Below, piece after piece: positions 6,293 through 13,458 of a stretch of 13,825 nucleotides of DNA. Under the pieces are notes generated by a model. The model did no database searches. It was not told where the DNA came from and saw nothing but the letters and a program-made list of their open reading frames with translations. This DNA is from an uncultured Lachnospiraceae bacterium (GTDB taxonomy: Bacteria; Bacillota; Clostridia; Lachnospirales; Lachnospiraceae). Position numbers and translations under genes: made by a program. The DNA lies in assembly GCA_947594085.1 (NCBI GenBank), contig CANQEB010000039.1, positions 1 to 13,825 on the forward strand, given 5' to 3'. Position 1 is the stretch's first letter; each line of letters begins with the position of its first letter.

Positions 6293-8077
6293 TCACAGCA
6301 AACTAAAATAGTGATCGTGCGCCTCCTGGTATTCGCGGTTGAACTTGGCGTCGCGCCCCGAGTGCAGCACGGAGATGTAGTCGTGTACCTGATGCATGAT
6401 CTCCGGGCTTGTCCGGGCGATGGTCGCCACGCCGATGTTCGAGCAAATGTCGGAGATGCGTTCGATCTCGGTGAGCAGGTTCAGGAATTCTGTGCCTGCG
6501 AAGATCGAGCATTTTCCGGCGCGCAGACGTTCCAAATGATGGTCCTTCAGCGTGCTAACCATATCGTCGACCACTTCTTCGAGCGGTTCAATGTGCCGAG
6601 CCGCCGCCACGTCTCGCTTCTTGAATGTCTCATCACTGTAACTCAGAATCGTCTCAAGCAATTCTCGTATCACCTTTAACTCAGCCATCGCCGCATCGGA
6701 AAAAGAAGCATCGTGCTCGTGCAGGTCGGTGGCGATCTCTTCGATGTTCATGGCGTGGTCGCTCAGTCGCTCGAACTCTGTCGCCACGGAATAATAGTGG
6801 TTCATGATTTCCAAATGATTCTGAGCCGTGATATGTGCGGAGATCTGGATCAGATAGTTGCTGATCCGGTCGTTCATACTGTCTATATAATCTTCGTCTT
6901 CAATGATTTTCGCGGCAACTTTCTCGTCGTAGTTGGTGATCAAGTCGAATGCGCGGTCGATGCTTTTGCGCGCCAGATCGTACATGACCAGGAGTGCATC
7001 GTAGCAGCGCCCGAACGCGAGAGCGGGCGTGCTGAAGAATACCGGGCTGAGTGCGTCCAGAAGCTCGTCATATTTGCCGGTCTCGGAGGGCTCATCTTTC
7101 ACCAGTCTGTGGCTTTGCTTCTCATAGATGCCGAGCGTCGGGAATAGCAGAATCGCGCAGGCCAGATTGAAGACTGTGTTCATGTTCGCGATGCCACCGG
7201 AATACATGACGCGATCCCAGAGTCCATCGAGAAGACCGAGCCGGTGGATGATCGTGACCGCCGCAAGGATCAGGACGGATTTCCCCAGATTGTACAGAAT
7301 ATTGACGATACCGACGCGCTTCGCCTCAGGTTTTGCGCCGATGTTGCACACGATGGCGGTCGTCACACAGTCACCCAAATAGACGCCGACCAGAACCGCG
7401 TAGATCGCGCTGAATGTGAGCAGACCAGAGGTGGAAAACGCCTGTAGAATACCGATTGTCGCGGAAGAGCTCTGCAGAACGAAAGCGACACCCGCACCGA
7501 TCAGATAGCCTAGGAACGGGTTGTCTCCGAGGCTGGAGAACAGGTGCTCAATGATTCCCCCCTCCGTGAGCGCGCTGACCGCGTCGGTCATGCTCATCAG
7601 ACCGGAGAACAGGATGCCGAAGCCGATAACGATCTGGCCGATCTTACTTGAATTCTTGTCCTTTCTCCCCATGATAATGATGATGCCGATGATCAGGGCA
7701 AGCGGCGCCAGCGTGGACGGTTTGAAAAACTGTAAAAAGGAGGTACCGGACGCATCCAGATCGAGAAGACGGATGATCTGTCCGGTGACGGTCGTGCCGA
7801 CATTCGCGCCGACAATGATGCCGAGCGATTGGTGCAGGGAGATGATCCCGGCGCCGACTAGTCCGGACGTGATGACGATGGTCGCCGTGGACGACTGGAT
7901 CAGCGCCGTCATCCCGAGACCGAGCAGAAATGCCTTGACCGGCGTGTTTGTAAGCTTTTCCAGCGCCGTCTTCAGTGTGCCGGAGGAACTTTCCTTCAGG
8001 CCGTCTCCCATAATCCGCATTCCGTACAGAAACATGGCGAGTCCACCGAGAAGCGTAATTATATCGAATATATCCAT
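6293..8077 (-). CDS. Na+/phosphate cotransporter family protein with PhoU-like tail
   Basis: A 594-residue membrane protein of the Na/Pi-cotransporter (NptA/YjbB-like) family. The N-terminal half (residues about 5-330) is a series of hydrophobic segments carrying the two inverted-repeat signatures QSSTAT (61-66) and QSSSAT (202-207), plus GANVGTTVTGQ near 90-100. The C-terminal half (about 340-590) is helical and PhoU-like, with ATEFERLSDHAMNIEEIA and LLTEIERISDICSNIGV. The family moves phosphate across the cytoplasmic membrane with sodium, and the PhoU part is thought to regulate it. ATG 8077 is preferred over GTG 8086 because AAAGG at 8086-8090 then serves as ribosome binding site. Transport direction cannot be inferred from sequence. 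Confidence 0.92.
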   Translation of the reverse strand: MDIFDIITLLGGLAMFLYGMRIMGDGLKESSSGTLKTALEKLTNTPVKAFLLGLGMTALIQSSTATIVITSGLVGAGIISLHQSLGIIVGANVGTTVTGQIIRLLDLDASGTSFLQFFKPSTLAPLALIIGIIIIMGRKDKNSSKIGQIVIGFGILFSGLMSMTDAVSALTEGGIIEHLFSSLGDNPFLGYLIGAGVAFVLQSSSATIGILQAFSTSGLLTFSAIYAVLVGVYLGDCVTTAIVCNIGAKPEAKRVGIVNILYNLGKSVLILAAVTIIHRLGLLDGLWDRVMYSGGIANMNTVFNLACAILLFPTLGIYEKQSHRLVKDEPSETGKYDELLDALSPVFFSTPALAFGRCYDALLVMYDLARKSIDRAFDLITNYDEKVAAKIIEDEDYIDSMNDRISNYLIQISAHITAQNHLEIMNHYYSVATEFERLSDHAMNIEEIATDLHEHDASFSDAAMAELKVIRELLETILSYSDETFKKRDVAAARHIEPLEEVVDDMVSTLKDHHLERLRAGKCSIFAGTEFLNLLTEIERISDICSNIGVATIARTSPEIMHQVHDYISVLHSGRDAKFNREYQEAHDHYFSLL

Positions 8078-8095
8078 CTTTTTCACCTTTGTAAT

Positions 8096-8139
8096 TGAAT
8101 CGATTCAGATATAGAATCGCATTTTATCTGGTTTTACAA
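8096..8139 (-). promoter_or_regulatory. Candidate promoter and palindromic operator of the Na/Pi gene
   Basis: On the minus strand TTGTAA (plus 8134-8139) and TCTATA (plus 8110-8115) are 18 bp apart, a mediocre promoter. Directly downstream lies the perfect 12-bp palindrome TGAATCGATTCA (8096-8107), where transcription would begin. A partial copy, GAATCG, recurs at 8114-8119. The central CG and position suggest a repressor site, but the protein is unknown. Confidence 0.3.
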
Positions 8140-8296
8140 AAACGATACATGCATCCATACCATATTTACCAGAACTGCGCGTGTTTTGCAAGAGTTTTTT
8201 CACAAGGTGACGGGTTACCCGCTCCGGAGAGAAAGCTGCGAAGACCGCTATATGCAAAAAATAGGCGTTTTGGGGTATATTTTATTTTGAGAATTA
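8140..8296. other. Intergenic region without recognised gene
   Basis: Together with its flanks this lies within the 423-bp divergent gap between the Na/Pi gene and the beta-galactosidase. It holds two short palindromes close together, CGGGTTACCCG (8211-8221) and CTCCGGAG (8222-8229), and an AT-rich end. The open frame here (8095-8304, plus) gives a protein of no recognisable type and I regard it as spurious. I see no riboswitch or RNA gene. Confidence 0.4.
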
Positions 8297-8305
8297 TGAT
8301 ATAGT
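8297..8305 (+). promoter_or_regulatory. Candidate extended -10 promoter for beta-galactosidase
   Basis: TGATATAGT fits an extended -10 box (TGN plus TATAGT) in an AT-rich stretch, but no clear -35 box stands at the right distance. Transcription from about 8312 would put the whole purine-rich repeat array into the leader. Confidence 0.35.
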
Positions 8306-8340
8306 AGTTTCAGAACAAAAATACGGCGAAAGAACGTGGG

Positions 8341-8500
8341 AAGAAATGCAGAAAAGGGATATGTAGAAGAAATATAGAAAAAGAAATGCAGAAGAGATGC
8401 AGAAAAAGAAATGTAGAAAAGATGCAGAAAAAGGAAATGTAGAAGAAATGTAGAAAAAGAAACGCAGAAGAAATGTAGGAAAAGAGATGGGAGGAAGCGT
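8341..8500 (+). repeat. Purine-rich tandem repeat array in the beta-galactosidase leader
   Basis: The plus strand is almost entirely A and G, with repeated ATGYAGAA-type cores. Twelve cores begin at 8346, 8361, 8372, 8386, 8397, 8411, 8422, 8437, 8448, 8462, 8473 and 8487; the gene's own ATGCAG at 8501 is the thirteenth. Spacing alternates between 14-15 and 11 nt, so the true unit is a degenerate 25-26-bp dimer in about six copies. Five cores read ATG TAG, a start codon immediately followed by a stop; four others are ATGCAG. The last spacer holds the gene's GGGAGG ribosome binding site (8489-8494). The array looks like expansion of the translation start region. Any effect on translation is inferred. 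Confidence 0.75.
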
Positions 8501-10546
8501 ATGCAGAGATTTGTGTGGCCGGAGATGACGATGGGTGTCTGCTATTATCCGGAGCACTGGCCTTGTGCGCTCTGGGAGAGCGATCTTGACCGAATGAAAG
8601 AGGCAGGAATCACGCTGATCCGGATTGCAGAGTTCGCGTGGAACAAGTTCGAGCCGGAGGAGGGTGTGTTCACATTTGCGTTTTTTGACGAGTTTCTGGA
8701 GCTATGCGAGCAAAAAGGCATGAAGGTTGTCCTCGGGACACCGACGGCCACGCCTCCAGCCTGGTTGACGCAAAAGTACCCGGAGGTGCTCAACTGCACA
8801 ATGGAAGGAGTACTGTACCGACATGGCGGGCGGCGGCATTACAATTACAATGCGCCGAAGTACCGGGAGCTCTGTGCGCGGATCGTGGAACAGCTCGCGC
8901 GGCACTACGGTCAGCATCCGGCGGTTGTGGGCTGGCAGATTGACAACGAGATCAACTGTGAGATCTGGGAGTTCTATTCGGAGGCAGATGCGGAGGCGTT
9001 TCGCGTCTTCCTAAAGGAGAAGTACAAGACGCTGGATAACCTGAACGAGGCGTGGGGCACGGTCTTTTGGAACTTGACTTACACAGATTGGGCCCAGGTG
9101 GATGTGCCGCGGCAGGTGGCGAATCAAGGCTGGAACCCGCACATGCGGCTGGACTATTACCGCTTCATCTCGCACAGTGCGCGCGGCTTTTGCAAAATGC
9201 AGTCGGAGATCTTGGAGAAATATAAGAAGCCGGGTGATTTTATCACGACGAATGGAATTTTTGGCAATCTGGACAATCACCAGATGATGGAAGAGAGTCT
9301 GAATACCTACACCTACGATTCCTATCCGAGCTTTGCGTTCGGTCTGGATCGGAATCCGCGGGAGTCGGACGATCTGAACGATCGAAAATGGACGCGCAAT
9401 CTGCTCGAAACGCGGTCGGTCTGTCCGCATTTTGGTATCATGGAGCAGCAATCCGGGGCGAACGGCTGGGCGACACGAATGGAGGGCCCTGCGCCGCGCC
9501 CGGGGCAGTTGACGCTCTGGGCGATGCAGAGCGTCGCGCAGGGAGCGGATCTCATCTCGTTTTTCCGCTGGCGCACGTGTACGTTTGGCACGGAGATGTA
9601 TTGGCACGGGATACTGGATTATGACAACCGTGACAACCGCAAGCTCTCGGAGGTAAAGGATTTTTATCGGAAGCTCAAGACACTGGATCCGCTGTGCGGT
9701 GCGGAGAATGTTGCGGCGTTTGGACTTTTGAAGGATTATGACAATGTGTGGGACGCGCAGGTGGATGTCTGGCACGAGCGCATCGCGTGGAAGAGCGAGA
9801 ATGAGATCTTTTGCGCCTCAGAGCTTTGCCACACGCCGTTTGATATCGTCTATGTGCGGGATGGCTTGACTGTAGATACACTTCAGAAATATCCGGTGCT
9901 ATTCTACCCGCATCCGATGATCATGGATGAGCGGCGGGCGATGCTGCTGAAGCAGTATGTCGCACAGGGCGGCACGCTGATCCTCGGATGCCGTGCCGGG
10001 ACGAAAGATATGCAGGGCAGATTTGTCATGCTGCCGCAGCCGGGGCTTCTGCGTGAGCTCACCGGGACGGACGTGCGCGATTTCACCTTCACGAGTCCGA
10101 ACGAGGACGCGGTGACGATGGACTGGGACGGGCAGAAGCTAGAGGCGCCTGTATTCAACGACATTCTTGAGCCGTTTGAAGGGACGAAGGTGCTTGCGCG
10201 CTATCAGAATAGCTACTATGCCGGGAAACCCTCGATGACAGAACGGAAGCTGGGGCAGGGCCGTACGATCCATTATGGCGGCACGTTCAGCAGGGCGTTG
10301 GCTGAGGCATTGTTCCACTATACCGGAATTTGTGAGCCGTTCGCGGCGGAGATTGAGGCTCCGTCGGATGTGCAGGTCGTCCTGCGCGAAAAGAACGGAA
10401 AACGGTACTATTTTGTGCTCAACTTTATGGATGCAGAGCGCTCGGTCACGCTGAAATGCCCAATGAAGTTGATGTACACGGGCGAGAGCTGTGTCGGAGC
10501 CCGCACGATGCCGCCGTTTGGGACGGCAGTGTACGAAGTCGAGTAA
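8501..10546 (+). CDS. Beta-galactosidase, glycoside hydrolase family 42
   Basis: A 681-residue enzyme, normal for GH42, hydrolysing terminal beta-D-galactose from lactose or galacto-oligosaccharides by a retaining mechanism. The N-terminal MGVCYYPEHWP and LIRIAEFAWNKFEPEEG blocks are typical. The acid/base is E150 in GWQIDNEI and the likely nucleophile E315 in FGIMEQQSGANGW. After the TIM barrel come the trimerisation domain (from about residue 390) and a small C-terminal beta domain. No signal peptide is seen, so it is probably cytoplasmic and acts on imported oligosaccharides. ATG 8501 has GGGAGG with 6-nt spacing. No sugar transporter or regulator adjoins it; the neighbours are a phosphate transporter and the B6 locus. 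The unusual repeat-rich leader may affect its expression. Confidence 0.95.
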   Translation: MQRFVWPEMTMGVCYYPEHWPCALWESDLDRMKEAGITLIRIAEFAWNKFEPEEGVFTFAFFDEFLELCEQKGMKVVLGTPTATPPAWLTQKYPEVLNCTMEGVLYRHGGRRHYNYNAPKYRELCARIVEQLARHYGQHPAVVGWQIDNEINCEIWEFYSEADAEAFRVFLKEKYKTLDNLNEAWGTVFWNLTYTDWAQVDVPRQVANQGWNPHMRLDYYRFISHSARGFCKMQSEILEKYKKPGDFITTNGIFGNLDNHQMMEESLNTYTYDSYPSFAFGLDRNPRESDDLNDRKWTRNLLETRSVCPHFGIMEQQSGANGWATRMEGPAPRPGQLTLWAMQSVAQGADLISFFRWRTCTFGTEMYWHGILDYDNRDNRKLSEVKDFYRKLKTLDPLCGAENVAAFGLLKDYDNVWDAQVDVWHERIAWKSENEIFCASELCHTPFDIVYVRDGLTVDTLQKYPVLFYPHPMIMDERRAMLLKQYVAQGGTLILGCRAGTKDMQGRFVMLPQPGLLRELTGTDVRDFTFTSPNEDAVTMDWDGQKLEAPVFNDILEPFEGTKVLARYQNSYYAGKPSMTERKLGQGRTIHYGGTFSRALAEALFHYTGICEPFAAEIEAPSDVQVVLREKNGKRYYFVLNFMDAERSVTLKCPMKLMYTGESCVGARTMPPFGTAVYEVE

Positions 10547-10629
10547 GTGGATACCGCCTTTTCGGGCAGATTCCGGGAAAGATTCCGGACGGATTACGAC
10601 AGGCTGGCGAGCTACGACGAACCGGCAGC

Positions 10630-12198
10630 TCAGTCGATACTCTCGCAGAGGATACGAATCGCCTCGTCGATCTGCTCTTCCCGGAGGGCAGAATAGTTGA
10701 CAATGAAGCGATGCTCGACCTCCGGGGTTCCGTGGGTGTAGAAGCTTGAGAGTGCGGCGATCCTGAGTCCTCTTTGCAGTGCGCGGTCACAGACTTCCGC
10801 GTCGGGCAAGGCGGTCCGAAGCTCCAGAATGAAATGCAGACCGGAGTTTTCTTCTCGGATGACCGCGTGCGGATTCAACTCGCTTTGGCGTATCCGCTCG
10901 ATCAGCAGATCTCTCTTTTTGTGATAGTAGCTGCGCATGCGATTGAGATGCTTTTCGAAGGAGCCGTTTTCGATAAAGCGCGCAAGAGTGTACTGTTCAA
11001 AGTTGGACACGGTGCAGGAGTAGAACGACAGCTCTCGATAGAAGCGGTCGGCAAGGTGCCGCGGAAGGATCATGTAGCTGATTCGGACCGTGGAGGCAAG
11101 TGTCTTGGTAAACGTGTTGATGTAGATGACTTTCTCGGACAGGTCAATGCTCTGCATCGCCGGGATTGGATTTCCGGTCATGCGAAATTCACTGTCGTAA
11201 TCGTCCTCAATGAGGTAGCGTCCTTCCGCACGGGCAGCCCAGCCGAGCAGTTCGTACCTGCGGCTGATTGGCGTGACAAGCCCGGTAGGGAAGTGGTGGG
11301 AGGGCGAGAGGTGAAGCACGTCGGCTCCGGACGCTTCCAGTGCCGGGACGCAGACTCCGCTCTCATCCAGAGGAATGTGGCGGCAGGCCACCCGGTGCTT
11401 CTCGTAGATCCGGGCAATCTTCCGATAGCCGGGGTCTTCGACGGCGTACGTTTTGTCAAAGCCGAGCAGCTGGATCAGCAGGCTGTAAAGGTACTCGGTT
11501 CCGGCGCCCATGATGATCTGCTCCGGCGCGACGATGATGCCGCGAAAGTCCTTCAGGTGCTTTGCGATGGCGCTTCGAAGCTCCCAGACGCCCCCGCAGG
11601 GAGGATTTGTGACAAGCTCCTGCTGGCTTTCATTCAGAACCTCGCGCACGAGCTTCGCCCAGATGGAAAACGGAAAGTTCCGGATGTCAGTCTGGTTGCT
11701 GGTCAGGTCGATGAAAGAAGCCGGCAGGCATGTTGCGCATGCTCCGCTCGTCAGATGAGATTGATCGATCAGGGTTGCTGTACCCGCCGCGTCTACCGGA
11801 TGAGCCGTTCCAGACAGGCCTGCCAGTCCTAGCGCCTCTCCGACGTCTGCAGGGTTTGGCTTCCCGGCTGAATTTGACAAGTATGCCCGTTCTGCCCCAT
11901 TGGACGAGGGGAAGGTCAGATCGTTTTGTTTAAAGGCCGCACCTGATGGAAGCATGCTGATGTCTGAGACGAAAAATCCTTTTTTTGGAATAGAATAAAG
12001 ATACCCTTCTGAGATGAGCTGGGCGTAGGCGTTTTCCACGGTGATGACGCTTATGCCCAGATTTTTTGCAAATGTTCGCTTGGAGGGAAGCTTCTCCCCG
12101 GCGCACAGATTGCGCGCAAGTATGTCATTTTTGATGCATTTGTAGAGATGTTGGTACAGCGAATCTGACCCTGTATCAGAAAAAGAATATGTGAGCAT
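10630..12198 (-). CDS. pdxR: MocR-type GntR regulator of vitamin B6 synthesis (PdxR)
   Basis: A 522-residue fusion of an N-terminal GntR-type winged helix (about 10-78: SLYQHLYKCIKNDIL, LPSKRTFAKNLGIS, TVENAYAQLISEGY) and a C-terminal fold-type I aminotransferase-like domain (about 162-522). The PLP lysine is K365 in NTFTKTLAST, and EDDYDSEFR (331-339) and SPSHHFPTG (298-306) are typical MocR motifs. Divergence from pdxS-pdxT identifies it as the PLP-sensing PdxR, which in known Firmicutes and actinobacteria activates pdxST and represses itself when PLP is low. The linker between domains (about 80-160) is long and rich in A, S, G and P. The start at 12198 has GAGG upstream with somewhat long spacing. 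It converges on the beta-galactosidase with an 83-bp gap, in which no terminator was seen. Confidence 0.88.
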   Translation of the reverse strand: MLTYSFSDTGSDSLYQHLYKCIKNDILARNLCAGEKLPSKRTFAKNLGISVITVENAYAQLISEGYLYSIPKKGFFVSDISMLPSGAAFKQNDLTFPSSNGAERAYLSNSAGKPNPADVGEALGLAGLSGTAHPVDAAGTATLIDQSHLTSGACATCLPASFIDLTSNQTDIRNFPFSIWAKLVREVLNESQQELVTNPPCGGVWELRSAIAKHLKDFRGIIVAPEQIIMGAGTEYLYSLLIQLLGFDKTYAVEDPGYRKIARIYEKHRVACRHIPLDESGVCVPALEASGADVLHLSPSHHFPTGLVTPISRRYELLGWAARAEGRYLIEDDYDSEFRMTGNPIPAMQSIDLSEKVIYINTFTKTLASTVRISYMILPRHLADRFYRELSFYSCTVSNFEQYTLARFIENGSFEKHLNRMRSYYHKKRDLLIERIRQSELNPHAVIREENSGLHFILELRTALPDAEVCDRALQRGLRIAALSSFYTHGTPEVEHRFIVNYSALREEQIDEAIRILCESID

Positions 12199-12226
12199 TT
12201 TGCCGGATACCTCGATTCTGGCCTTA

Positions 12227-12251
12227 TTAAATATATTTAAAATGAATATTC
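12227..12251. promoter_or_regulatory. AT-rich palindromes, candidate PdxR operator region
   Basis: Two perfect palindromes lie side by side: TTAAATATATTTAA (12227-12240) and GAATATTC (12244-12251). They sit just upstream of the weak pdxS -35 box and downstream of the predicted pdxR start, where an activator of pdxS and repressor of pdxR would bind. MocR proteins often bind direct repeats, so the assignment is tentative. Confidence 0.3.
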
Positions 12252-12276
12252 TAAAATGGTCAGATTACATTATAAT
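12249..12276 (+). promoter_or_regulatory. pdxS promoter (weak -35, perfect -10)
   Basis: TATAAT at 12271-12276 is a perfect -10 box, with only a poor TTCTAA (12249-12254) 16 bp upstream. A good -10 with a poor -35 fits a promoter needing an activator, as known for PdxR-controlled pdxST. The leader would be about 119 nt. Confidence 0.55.
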
Positions 12277-12297
12277 AGCAAATATCCGATCTGTAAA
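12269..12297 (-). promoter_or_regulatory. pdxR promoter, sharing its -10 box with pdxS
   Basis: On the minus strand TTTACA (plus 12292-12297) and TATAAT (plus 12269-12274) are 17 bp apart, a near-consensus promoter. Its -10 overlaps that of pdxS because ATTATAAT (12269-12276) is a perfect palindrome. Transcription would start near 12262, with a leader of about 63 nt. Confidence 0.6.
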
Positions 12298-12309
12298 GAG
12301 GGAATCAGA

Positions 12310-12376
12310 GCGCTTTTGCTGCGTGTATTTGTCTGACTCGAACCGGAGGAAGGCAATTGTTCGCAAGCAAAAGCGC
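12310..12376 (+). promoter_or_regulatory. Long hairpin in the pdxS leader
   Basis: GCGCTTTTGCT (12310-12320) and AGCAAAAGCGC (12366-12376) are perfect 11-bp inverted repeats. GCG (12321-12323) and CGC (12362-12364) extend the stem past a one-base bulge. The 38-nt loop contains GGAGGAAGG (12345-12352), 4 nt before a TTG at 12357 that is in frame with pdxS. No T-tract follows, so it is not an intrinsic terminator. Confidence 0.55.
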
Positions 12377-12401
12377 GGATAGAAAAAGGAGGAGTACAGA
12401 G

Positions 12402-13289
12402 ATGGGAAATCAGGCAGAGAAATCGAGATATGAGCTGAACAAGGAGTTGGCGCAGATGCTCAAAGGTGGCGTGATCATGGATGTGACGACGCCGGAGCAG
12501 GCGAAGATCGCGCAGGAGGCTGGGGCGTGCGCCGTCATGGCGCTGGAGCGGATTCCGGCAGATATCCGCGCGGCCGGAGGGGTCTCACGGATGAGTGACC
12601 CGGCGATGATCAAGGGAATTCAGGAGGCCGTGTCGATCCCGGTCATGGCGAAGTGCCGGATCGGACATTTCGCGGAGGCGCAGATCCTCGAAGCGATTGA
12701 GATCGACTATATCGACGAGAGCGAGGTGCTCTCCCCGGCGGACGATGTCTATCACATCGACAAGACGCAGTTCAAGGTGCCGTTTGTCTGCGGGGCGCGT
12801 GATCTCGGGGAGGCGTTGCGCAGGATCGAAGAGGGCGCTTCGATGATCCGCACCAAGGGCGAGCCGGGCACGGGCGACGTGATCCAGGCGGTGCGACACA
12901 TGCGGCAGATGAACCGTGAGATCGCACAGATCCGCTCGATGCGGGAGGACGAATTGTTCGAATGCGCGAAGGAACTGCAGGTCTCGTATGATCTGGTGAA
13001 GTATGTCCATGAGAACGGTAGGCTGCCGGTTGTGAATTTCGCGGCGGGCGGCGTGGCAACCCCGGCGGACGCGGCGCTCATGATGCAGCTCGGCGCGGAG
13101 GGAGTATTTGTCGGCTCTGGTATCTTCAAATCGGGCGATCCACAGAAGCGCGCCGCCGCAATCGTCAAGGCGGTCACGAACTACAAAGACGCGAAGCTGC
13201 TGGCGGAGCTCTCGGAAAATCTCGGCGAGGCGATGGTCGGGATCAACGAGCAGGAGATTGCGCTTCTGATGGCGGAGCGAGGAAAGTAA
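12402..13289 (+). CDS. pdxS: Pyridoxal 5'-phosphate synthase, synthase subunit PdxS
   Basis: A 295-residue TIM-barrel subunit that builds PLP from ribose 5-phosphate, glyceraldehyde 3-phosphate and ammonia in the DXP-independent pathway; it assembles as a dodecamer bound by PdxT. The sequence matches the family throughout. The catalytic lysines are K84 ([10 protein letters not shown]) and K152 ([10 protein letters not shown]), and D27 lies in [12 protein letters not shown] 12402 is chosen because AGGAGG (12387-12392) stands 9 nt upstream and the length is normal; an in-frame TTG at 12357 would add 15 residues outside the family norm. Ammonia comes from PdxT, encoded 170 bp downstream. Confidence 0.97.
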   Translation: MGNQAEKSRYELNKELAQMLKGGVIMDVTTPEQAKIAQEAGACAVMALERIPADIRAAGGVSRMSDPAMIKGIQEAVSIPVMAKCRIGHFAEAQILEAIEIDYIDESEVLSPADDVYHIDKTQFKVPFVCGARDLGEALRRIEEGASMIRTKGEPGTGDVIQAVRHMRQMNREIAQIRSMREDELFECAKELQVSYDLVKYVHENGRLPVVNFAAGGVATPADAALMMQLGAEGVFVGSGIFKSGDPQKRAAAIVKAVTNYKDAKLLAELSENLGEAMVGINEQEIALLMAERGK

Positions 13290-13337
13290 AATATGATATC
13301 TGAATCGGAACAGTTTTCAGAGTTGGTAGATTCGGCA

Positions 13338-13435
13338 TTGTATTGTCTGGATATCAGGCAGACGGATGGCAGTCAGGGACATTGGCGCGTAGAACAAGGA
13401 TTGCGCTGTCCGGATATCAGATAGACGAATGACAG
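13338..13435 (+). repeat. 35-bp direct repeat pair between pdxS and pdxT
   Basis: 13338-13372 and 13401-13435 are equal-length imperfect direct repeats 63 bp apart, sharing TTG, TGTC, GGATATCAG, AGACG, ATG and CAG at the same spacing. A fainter third copy may start at GATATC (13295-13300). In the first copy GTCTG and CAGAC can form a small hairpin. The pair nearly fills the unusually long pdxS-pdxT gap. Confidence 0.6.
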
Positions 13436-13458
13436 AGAAAATGGGAGGAAGTGTAGGA

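Noticed and set aside
6245..6679. Plus-strand ORF of 144 codons
   Set aside because: It lies antisense to the Na/Pi transporter gene, which has clear family motifs.
8341..8500. Possible CRISPR array
   Set aside because: The units are short, degenerate and contiguous with no unique spacers, and no cas genes are present.
8294..8557. Minus-strand ORF with repeated FFFYISS-like residues
   Set aside because: It is the antisense reading of the purine-rich repeat array and overlaps the beta-galactosidase start; the composition reflects the repeat.
2034..10558. Shared GGATACCGCC at 2034-2043 and near 10549-10558
   Set aside because: A 10-bp identity is expected many times by chance within a window of this size.
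10569..10589. Repeated GATTCCGG between beta-galactosidase and pdxR, as a possible bidirectional terminator
   Set aside because: The copies are direct rather than inverted, and there is no stem plus T-tract; probably chance.
10774..11832. Plus-strand ORF of 352 codons
   Set aside because: It is antisense to pdxR, shows no family motif, and arises from the codon composition of that gene.
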